From Legionellales bacterium UBA2469 (lineage in GTDB: Bacteria > Pseudomonadota > Gammaproteobacteria > Legionellales > Legionellaceae), in the NCBI GenBank assembly GCA_002342175.1, contig DDPL01000037.1:9434-19417 (forward strand): DNA of 9,984 nt, read 5' to 3'. A program made the translations under genes and the position numbers. Under the pieces are notes generated by a model that saw only the letters and a list, made by a program, of their open reading frames with translations, was not told where the DNA came from and did not search any database. This document shows, piece after piece, positions 1-4,612 of this stretch (the first letter of the stretch is position 1; every line of letters begins with the position of its first letter).

Positions 1-18
1 AAAATCCAAGCATCCAAT

Positions 19-43
19 ATATATTTTTTAGAGAAAAATATAT
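19..43. promoter_or_regulatory. 10-bp inverted repeat upstream of the sRNA promoter, possible activator site
   Basis: ATATATTTTT (19-28) and AAAAATATAT (34-43) form a perfect inverted repeat around TAGAG, centred near position 31 and therefore about 49 nt upstream of the inferred RNA start. RsmY/RsmZ genes are normally driven from an upstream palindrome bound by GacA/LetA. This repeat is not a clear match to the published boxes, and AT-rich DNA produces such repeats by chance. Confidence 0.25.
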
Positions 44-66
44 TAATTATGCACAAAATGATTTTA

Positions 67-72
67 TATACT
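67..72 (+). promoter_or_regulatory. Putative -10 box (TATACT) of the sRNA
   Basis: TATACT matches five of six bases of the sigma70 -10 consensus and would place the start near 79-80, just before the first hairpin. The best -35 candidate, around 43-48 (TTAATT), is poor, which would fit a promoter that depends on an activator. Confidence 0.4.
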
Positions 73-78
73 ACAATT

Positions 79-195
79 AAAACAGTTGATAAGGAATATC
101 AACATTAAGGAACTTTTCTTAAAGGGACTTAGGAACTTGATGACAGGATGTTTGAGAGTTCAGGAAAGACCGGATTTGCATCCGGTCTTTTTTTT
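79..195 (+). ncRNA. Candidate CsrA/RsmA-sequestering small RNA (RsmY/RsmZ/CsrB-like)
   Basis: Between a TATACT -10 element and a strong intrinsic terminator lies about 117 nt of purine-rich sequence with no supported reading frame. It contains GGA trinucleotides at 93-95, 109-111, 125-127, 132-134, 146-148 and 163-165, each preceded by A (AGGA or AGGGA), plus a seventh inside the terminator stem. The first GGA sits exactly in the loop of a 7-bp hairpin (GTTGATA 85-91 with TATCAAC 97-103). The fifth is flanked by ACA and TGT (143-151), matching the GGATGT core known for CsrA sites, at the tip of a stem closed by GAACT (133-137) and AGTTC (157-161). Known RsmY/RsmZ RNAs are of this size and work by titrating the translational repressor CsrA through repeated GGA motifs in loops, under control of a GacA/LetA-type response regulator. 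The 5' end is inferred. No homology search was done, so the class assignment rests on architecture alone. Confidence 0.62.
165..195 (+). terminator. Strong rho-independent terminator
   Basis: A perfect 11-bp stem (AAAGACCGGAT 165-175 with ATCCGGTCTTT 180-190), a 4-nt loop (TTGC) and an uninterrupted run of T (188-195) make a textbook intrinsic terminator for plus-strand transcription. The T run reaches the stop codon of the converging transpeptidase gene (194-196). Read on the minus strand, the same stem is followed by only a few U residues, so it may act weakly for that gene as well. Confidence 0.9.
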
Positions 196-856
196 ATGCG
201 TAATTTGAAGCGTGTAAATAATGGCTATCAGGATAGTATGCAAATACAACCGAACCACCTTTAATGGTGTTTATTAAAGATGAAGCGACACTTTTCGCAA
301 CTGCCGGACATCCCCAGCTGCGGCCCGCTCGACCTGTTTGGCGTATATATGACGGATCCATATACCATGCACCATGAATCACCACTCGACGATTTAACGC
401 ATTGTCATTAAATCCTTTTTCTAAACCTTGTAAATTCAATGATAAACCATTATGTCCTGAGTAGGTATCTTTAGTAATAAAGGTTCCTAAGCTACTTGCC
501 TTACTTGAAGGCGTATTTGAAAAGTGATTGGCTTTCTGCATGCCTGAATTTTGACCATGTGCAACATAAGTCTTCATCACTAATTTATGGCGATTCACAT
601 CAAAAATCCACATTCTTTGTTGAGAAGAGGGTAATGAGTAGTCAATCACAGTTAACATTGGTTTTTTAACCAAATGCTTCATTGCCGCTTTTTGATAAGC
701 ATGAACTGCTGATTTTAGTGCCGATTGATTTAAACCGGGAGCCGCATGATGTAAATCTTGATATAGGTTTCCATCAAACGATGATGAGAAAGAACTTTGA
801 GAAATAATCAAACCTAAACCCAATGGCAGATATTTACTTAATTTATTCAAATTCAT
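194..856 (-). CDS. Secreted murein L,D-transpeptidase-like protein (YkuD_2-type catalytic domain)
   Basis: A 220-residue protein with an N-terminal signal peptide: Lys residues, then the hydrophobic stretch around LPLGLGLIIS, then a Ser-rich likely cleavage zone near 20-27. It is therefore probably exported to the periplasm. The C-terminal half carries the family hallmark: HGAWY at 161-165 and GRSWGCPAV at 178-186, with His161 and Cys183 the expected catalytic residues. Such enzymes use an active-site cysteine to make or exchange peptidoglycan cross-links or attach proteins to the wall; many in this subfamily are uncharacterised, so activity is inferred. I chose the ATG at 856 over an in-frame ATG at 877 because AGAGAGG lies 5 nt before it and the signal peptide then begins correctly. 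It is a single gene with its own promoter (927-955) and about 64 nt of leader, and converges on the sRNA terminator. Confidence 0.85.
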   Translation of the reverse strand: MNLNKLSKYLPLGLGLIISQSSFSSSFDGNLYQDLHHAAPGLNQSALKSAVHAYQKAAMKHLVKKPMLTVIDYSLPSSQQRMWIFDVNRHKLVMKTYVAHGQNSGMQKANHFSNTPSSKASSLGTFITKDTYSGHNGLSLNLQGLEKGFNDNALNRRVVIHGAWYMDPSYIRQTGRAGRSWGCPAVAKSVASSLINTIKGGSVVFAYYPDSHYLHASNYA

Positions 857-926
857 AAAACCTCTCTTGGTTATCACCCTTCAAACTTAAGGATTTTTTA
901 TGTTCACTTAGATGCAAAAAAACATA

Positions 927-955
927 ATTGTATCTTTTTTGCTCCAAAATGTAAA
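927..955 (-). promoter_or_regulatory. Sigma70-type promoter of the L,D-transpeptidase gene
   Basis: On the minus strand, TTTACA (950-955) and TACAAT (927-932) are separated by exactly 17 bp. Each differs from consensus at one position. Transcription would start near 920, leaving a leader of about 64 nt before the ATG at 856. Confidence 0.6.
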
Positions 956-1039
956 GTTTTAATATAATTAATAGGCGCTTTTTTAACAAAAAAACGTTTT
1001 TTTTCAATAGGTTAGTATGTTTTTTTAGGTTTTTATCTT

Positions 1040-1067
1040 TTCACTGGGTCATCTAAAATGCTATCAT
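1040..1067 (+). promoter_or_regulatory. Tentative promoter of the ProQ-like gene
   Basis: TTCACT (1040-1045) and TATCAT (1062-1067), 16 bp apart, could serve as -35 and -10, with a start near 1073 and a very short leader. An alternative -10 is TAAAAT at 1054-1059. The preceding 961-1040 is dense in A- and T-tracts, including the palindrome AAAAAAACGTTTTTTT at 988-1003, and may be intrinsically curved. Confidence 0.3.
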
Positions 1068-1091
1068 CTTTAAAAAACACATAAGGTCTTA

Positions 1092-1478
1092 ATGATGAGA
1101 AACACCTCTTTTTCTAAAGCCGCATATATTAATACACTCGATTGGCTTATCAGTTATTTTCCAAATGCGTTTAGTAAAAAACCAAAAGAAATTAAACCAT
1201 TAAAAATTGGTATACTTGATGATATCTATATTTTTCATAATTGTCTTCAACATCCAGAAGTCACAAAACAAGATATTAAACATGCAATTCAATACTACAG
1301 CAGTTCAGCATTATATTTAGCAAATCAAAAGGAACATGAACCCCGCATAGATTTATACGGCCAAGAAGTTGATGTGGTCAGCAAAGAACAAGCCAAATAT
1401 GCCCTACAACGCTATGAGCAAAAAATGCAAGCCAAACAAAATCAATCTCAAACTGAAGCGGAACCCGAGAGTGAATAA
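1092..1478 (+). CDS. ProQ/FinO-domain RNA-binding protein
   Basis: A 128-residue protein that is nearly all one ProQ/FinO domain (about residues 10-108). Recognisable blocks are the FPNAF...KPLKIGI core at 23-41, the helix with HAIQYYSSSALYL at 64-76 and the RIDLYGQEV segment at 85-93. The tail (109-128) is a short charged, Gln/Glu-rich extension. FinO/ProQ proteins bind structured RNAs, often terminator-like stems at sRNA or mRNA 3' ends, and affect their stability and pairing; small single-domain members are common in Legionella relatives. Two ATGs stand in tandem (1092 and 1095); AAGG at 1083-1086 is better spaced for the second, so the true protein may be one residue shorter. It is transcribed alone and ends head-on against ubiG. 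It is not full-length E. coli-type ProQ, which has a long linker and a C-terminal domain; hence no symbol. Confidence 0.82.
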   Translation: MMRNTSFSKAAYINTLDWLISYFPNAFSKKPKEIKPLKIGILDDIYIFHNCLQHPEVTKQDIKHAIQYYSSSALYLANQKEHEPRIDLYGQEVDVVSKEQAKYALQRYEQKMQAKQNQSQTEAEPESE

Positions 1479-1490
1479 TCATCACTCTCG
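1466..1490. terminator. Hairpin spanning two convergent stop codons
   Basis: CGAGAGTGA (1466-1474) and TCACTCTCG (1482-1490) form a perfect 9-bp stem around the 7-nt loop ATAATCA. The plus-strand stop TAA (1476-1478) lies in the loop, and the minus-strand stop TGA (1482-1484) is the first triplet of the other arm. It probably terminates or protects both converging mRNAs, although neither side is followed by a T run, so factor-assisted termination or 3'-end stabilisation is equally plausible. Confidence 0.5.
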
Positions 1491-2150
1491 AATTGCAACC
1501 ATCAAATAGTTTACATCCACCTTATCCGTCAATTCCGTACGTCTTACCAACGGCAAATAACTCAAACCTTTAATATCAATAATTCGAAATCCCTGTTTAC
1601 GTAAATATTGTGCCAACTCACTTGGACGAATAAAGTGAGCATAATCATGCGTATCTCTGGGCAATAATCCTAATACCATTTCACCCATAAGAATCAATTG
1701 CAAATATGCTTTCAATGACCGATGAATCGTTGATAAAAATAGCAGACCACCCTTTTTTAATAAACGATGACATTGTTTAATCATGTGTTCGGGACTTTCA
1801 ACATGTTCTAACATTTCCATACATACAATCGCATCAAAAGCTTTTCCCTTAAAATCATCGATATTCATTGCGTAATAATCGATATTTAATTGATGTTGTT
1901 TGGCATGAATTTTTGCAACCTCAATTAAGCGGGATTCAATATCAATTCCCGTTACTTCCGCCGATAAATGTGCCAACCCTTCAGAAATCAGCCCGCCACC
2001 ACACCCCAAATCCAATACACGTTTTCCAGCAAAATTCAAATAATCTTGCATGAATTGAATGCGACAAGGGTTAATATCGTGCAATGTAGAAAAAGGACCA
2101 TTCGAGTCCCACCATGTTTGTGCCAAATCAAAGAAAGGATTGGTGGTCAT
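1482..2150 (-). CDS. ubiG: Ubiquinone biosynthesis O-methyltransferase UbiG
   Basis: A 222-residue class I SAM-dependent methyltransferase. It has the UbiG-specific N-terminal block WWDSNGPFSTLHDINPCR (13-30), the SAM-binding motif VLDLGCGGG (45-53), the acidic ribose-binding GID (68-70), CMEMLEHV (110-117), the FLSTIHRS strand (138-145), LPRDTHDYAHFI (163-174) and the C-terminal VDVNYLMV (211-218). All are in the order found in E. coli UbiG, which is slightly longer at the N-terminus. UbiG performs both O-methylations of the quinone ring in ubiquinone synthesis, at the inner membrane. The ATG at 2150 is preceded by AAGGG, which lies in the last codons of the upstream UNG-like gene; the two reading frames are only 3 nt apart, so translation is probably coupled. 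It is last in the arginase operon, an unusual partner set. The assignment is firm. Confidence 0.93.
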   Translation of the reverse strand: MTTNPFFDLAQTWWDSNGPFSTLHDINPCRIQFMQDYLNFAGKRVLDLGCGGGLISEGLAHLSAEVTGIDIESRLIEVAKIHAKQHQLNIDYYAMNIDDFKGKAFDAIVCMEMLEHVESPEHMIKQCHRLLKKGGLLFLSTIHRSLKAYLQLILMGEMVLGLLPRDTHDYAHFIRPSELAQYLRKQGFRIIDIKGLSYLPLVRRTELTDKVDVNYLMVAIRE

Positions 2151-2153
2151 TTG

Positions 2154-2867
2154 TTATGCCCTTAATAAATGAAATGGTTGAAAAAATTTCAAGACTTGTG
2201 AATTTTCAATAAATGATAGCACATACGGATGTTCTGCCACTAAACATTTGTTGGATGGTAATTCTTTAAACTGTTGGGCAATTTTACCAAACAATAAAAA
2301 TTTCACCTCATGACGCGACAACTTATCCAGCAATACATGCATAAATGGATACCAATGCTTGGCGTGCCATCGCATGGGTTTATCTTCGGACCAAACTAAA
2401 CTCGCATTTAATAATATAAAGCCCTTATCCATTAAACGTTGAAATAAAGATGGTAAAGTCTGAATATAATGATTTTTATTGAGTGTCGCAATATCATATG
2501 ATGCAAAGGGCGATTTCAATACACCCTCTGCATTCAGTAACATCTTCATAAAATTTCTTAGAGAAGTCGCTCGATTCACGTTTTTACTTAAACCATTTTC
2601 AGACCACAATGATTGAACAGCTGCATCCCAAAATGCATAGCCGTTCGCTGATTCTTGGCGTGGATAAGGAGACTCTCCTAATAAAACATATCGTACGTGC
2701 ATCATCGGTTGAGAAAACGCAGCCAATACATTTGATACACCAGGCAGCCAATTTTTAGTCGCTTGTAAATCATTTAAATAATTTTCATCCATTGCATCAA
2801 AAGCCATATGAAGCAAAGGCAACCAACTCTCATCAACTTTAGATAATTTCAACCAACTTTCAATCAT
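2154..2867 (-). CDS. Uracil-DNA glycosylase-like protein with altered catalytic motif
   Basis: A 237-residue protein with the UNG-fold blocks in order. VLLGESPYPRQESANGYAFW (61-80) matches UNG motif A (GQDPYH...GLAF). TSLRNFMKMLL (101-111) matches the SLRNI helix. GFILLNASLVW (149-159) matches LLNxxLTV, including the pyrimidine-specificity Asn (here Asn154). LLFGKIAQ (191-198) matches LWG..AQ, and EHPYVLSF (212-219) matches the HPSPLS loop with His213. The Tyr (68) that excludes thymine and the stacking Phe (79) are present. The water-activating Asp of GQDPY is replaced by Ser66, and the preceding Gln by Glu65. In the family, loss of that Asp sharply reduces glycosylase activity, so this may be a weak, altered or DNA-binding-only member. 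It starts 3 nt after the arginase stop, with GGTGA upstream, and is followed 3 nt later by ubiG. It is too divergent to call ung. Confidence 0.72.
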   Translation of the reverse strand: MIESWLKLSKVDESWLPLLHMAFDAMDENYLNDLQATKNWLPGVSNVLAAFSQPMMHVRYVLLGESPYPRQESANGYAFWDAAVQSLWSENGLSKNVNRATSLRNFMKMLLNAEGVLKSPFASYDIATLNKNHYIQTLPSLFQRLMDKGFILLNASLVWSEDKPMRWHAKHWYPFMHVLLDKLSRHEVKFLLFGKIAQQFKELPSNKCLVAEHPYVLSFIENSQVLKFFQPFHLLRA

Positions 2868-2870
2868 GGT

Positions 2871-3704
2871 TTATTTCACCAACTTTTTTAATAATTTCAT
2901 TATAAAATCTATTGTCTTTGAAGCAGTATCTTGAATGGGATTATACTCTGCAATTTCAATGATTGGCCAATTAAAATCCTCCACTGACTTTAGAAATGCC
3001 AATGGGTCTATCCCACCGACCTCTGGACAACCTACACCCGGTATTTGTTCTGGATCAAATGCATCTAAATCAATACTTAAACCTTGAACCTGAGTACATG
3101 ACTCTAAGTAAGCACGTGCCTCATTCATGACAACTCGAATGCCACGCTCTACCACTTCCTCAATAAAATAGATTCGAACGCCTAATTTTTTTAGCGCCTC
3201 ATATTCCTCTGGCTCATAACTTCGTATACCAATTAAACACAAATGTTCCGGCTTCAAATATTGATAATATAAAGGCAAATCAACTATAGGCTTTGACCAT
3301 AAGCCTAATAGATGTGCAATAGGCATTCCATGAATATTCTTAGAATGTGAGCTCTCCGGCGTATGCGCATCTAAATGAGCATCCACCCAAATTAAACCTA
3401 AGGAACCATCATAATGATGCATGACTGAATGCCATGTCCCTATTCCCATACTATGATCACCACCAATAACGACCAATTGTGGTGGTGCTTGCGCTAGAGC
3501 ATTATCGACTTCATCGGATAATTTACGAATGACATTCGCAACAGTTTCTGTTGGTAACCCATAGATTAATTTCTGCCAATATGGTGCGAATCCAATTTCG
3601 TGAAATCGCTCTTGATGTTGTTGAAGATACAAAGGCCCTAAAACCGTATCAATGTCATTTGCTGCAATACCGCTAGCGTAACCAATTAAATGTAAAGGTT
3701 TCAT
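2871..3704 (-). CDS. rocF: Arginase family protein (probable arginase)
   Basis: A 277-residue ureohydrolase retaining every expected Mn-cluster ligand: His84 in GGDHS (81-85), the DAHLD block (Asp108, His110, Asp112) and the SIDLDAFDP block (Asp212, Asp214). NIHGMP with His125 and the EYNP turn with Glu253 are also present. Arginase hydrolyses L-arginine to ornithine and urea in the cytoplasm. The N-terminal block is divergent from standard arginases and agmatinase-like relatives share the same ligands, so the exact substrate is inferred and the symbol is provisional. I chose the ATG at 3704 rather than 3731 because AGGAG lies 7 nt upstream and homologous sequence begins there (MKPLHLIGYASG). 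It is first in a packed operon with the UNG-like gene and ubiG. In intracellular bacteria arginine catabolism can compete with host arginine use; nothing here proves such a role. Confidence 0.82.
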   Translation of the reverse strand: MKPLHLIGYASGIAANDIDTVLGPLYLQQHQERFHEIGFAPYWQKLIYGLPTETVANVIRKLSDEVDNALAQAPPQLVVIGGDHSMGIGTWHSVMHHYDGSLGLIWVDAHLDAHTPESSHSKNIHGMPIAHLLGLWSKPIVDLPLYYQYLKPEHLCLIGIRSYEPEEYEALKKLGVRIYFIEEVVERGIRVVMNEARAYLESCTQVQGLSIDLDAFDPEQIPGVGCPEVGGIDPLAFLKSVEDFNWPIIEIAEYNPIQDTASKTIDFIMKLLKKLVK

Positions 3705-3734
3705 TTTTAAACTCCTATTTTTAGAAAACACTTT

Positions 3735-3762
3735 ATCTTATCTAAATTTTTACAGACATCAA
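3735..3762 (-). promoter_or_regulatory. Tentative promoter of the arginase operon
   Basis: On the minus strand, TTGATG (3757-3762) and TAAGAT (3735-3740), separated by 16 bp, would start transcription near 3728. The 107-bp divergent spacer 3705-3811 must also drive the plus-strand effector cassette; no good plus-strand -10/-35 pair is visible. CTTATC (3737-3742) and GATAAG (3782-3787) form an inverted pair across it that could be an operator. Confidence 0.33.
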
Positions 3763-3811
3763 CCCATCTGAATGTTAAGATGATAAGTTCAATTTATTTT
3801 TTCATTTTGAT

Positions 3812-4612
3812 ATGGATTTTAATTGGTTCAGAAAACTAAACGAGGGTCGATGTATATACCGTTCAAAACAAAACATTGAAGTTCATGAAAATTCTAAATT
3901 CTTATGGATTCAGTTTAATGCACGCTTTATTCAGTCCATCATTATCAAAAAAAGACCCCATCGACCTGTTCTTCCTTACCTCCATCATTTTGTATTATTT
4001 ACTAAATTATCACCTGGTAATGTCTGTTTGTTAGGCTTAGGTGGTGGATGTGCTATTCATATCCTTAAGCCTCTCTTACAAAAGCACAATATAACGGCTA
4101 TTGAACTTCATGAAGACATGATTGATATTGCAAAAAATTTTTTTAATATCCCAGCGCATCCTAATTTGCAAATCATTTGTAATTCTGCTGAGCGATATAT
4201 GTCACAAAATACAAATCAATATCAACATTTACTTGTTGATTTGGGGGATTTAGAAGGTTTCCCGAAATCATGTAAAACGAAACAATTTATTCATGACTGT
4301 TACCATGCACTTGCAAATGAAGGACAGTTGATGATTAATTTGACCAATTTTACTGATGTCACCTTTTTTAAACCCTTTATCAAGGAAGTATTCAATGAAA
4401 ATCCACTTATCATTGAAGCCGAGGGAAATTGGATTGTTTCGATCAATAAAAATACACCTAGAGAAACAATAATACATATGTTACAATATTCTGGTTATAT
4501 AAAATCGATGTATTGGCATCCTGGACACGGAGAATTGCTAAGTTTGAATCATCAATGGTTAACAAACATAAAACGATTTCTATTTAGGTTAAAAAATGCA
4601 ACTCGAATATGA
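3812..4612 (+). CDS. Spermidine-synthase/methyltransferase-fold protein of unknown substrate
   Basis: A 266-residue protein with a Rossmann-like core resembling the spermidine synthase (SpeE) branch of SAM-dependent enzymes. The region has a nucleotide-binding glycine loop LLGLGGG (73-79), an acidic residue ending strand 2 (IEL, Glu98), a third-motif region NSAERYM (124-130) in place of the usual GDA..(Y/F)L, and LLVDLGDLEGF (140-150) after strand 4. The aminopropyltransferase gatekeeper sequences (for example the D-S-TDP-GP block) are not recognisable, so polyamine synthesis is doubtful; a divergent methyltransferase is as likely. There is no signal peptide or membrane segment. The ATG at 3812 lacks any Shine-Dalgarno sequence, and no in-frame start exists upstream before a stop at 3776. 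The last 17 nt overlap the start of the hydrolase gene, implying co-transcription and coupled translation. The pair is absent from the expected housekeeping context and looks acquired. Confidence 0.6.
   Translation: MDFNWFRKLNEGRCIYRSKQNIEVHENSKFLWIQFNARFIQSIIIKKRPHRPVLPYLHHFVLFTKLSPGNVCLLGLGGGCAIHILKPLLQKHNITAIELHEDMIDIAKNFFNIPAHPNLQIICNSAERYMSQNTNQYQHLLVDLGDLEGFPKSCKTKQFIHDCYHALANEGQLMINLTNFTDVTFFKPFIKEVFNENPLIIEAEGNWIVSINKNTPRETIIHMLQYSGYIKSMYWHPGHGELLSLNHQWLTNIKRFLFRLKNATRI

Noticed and set aside
1..108. Plus-strand frame open from the window edge to a TAA at 106-108 (35 codons), as a possible gene tail
   Set aside because: The composition is that of AT-rich non-coding DNA, another frame is open almost as long, and the stretch holds the inverted repeat and -10 element of the sRNA.
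1868..2165. Short plus-strand open frames inside ubiG
   Set aside because: They are antisense to a well-conserved methyltransferase and have no independent support.
2871..3731. Arginase start at 3731, nine codons upstream
   Set aside because: The extra residues have no family similarity and the strong AGGAG is positioned for the ATG at 3704, lying inside the longer frame.
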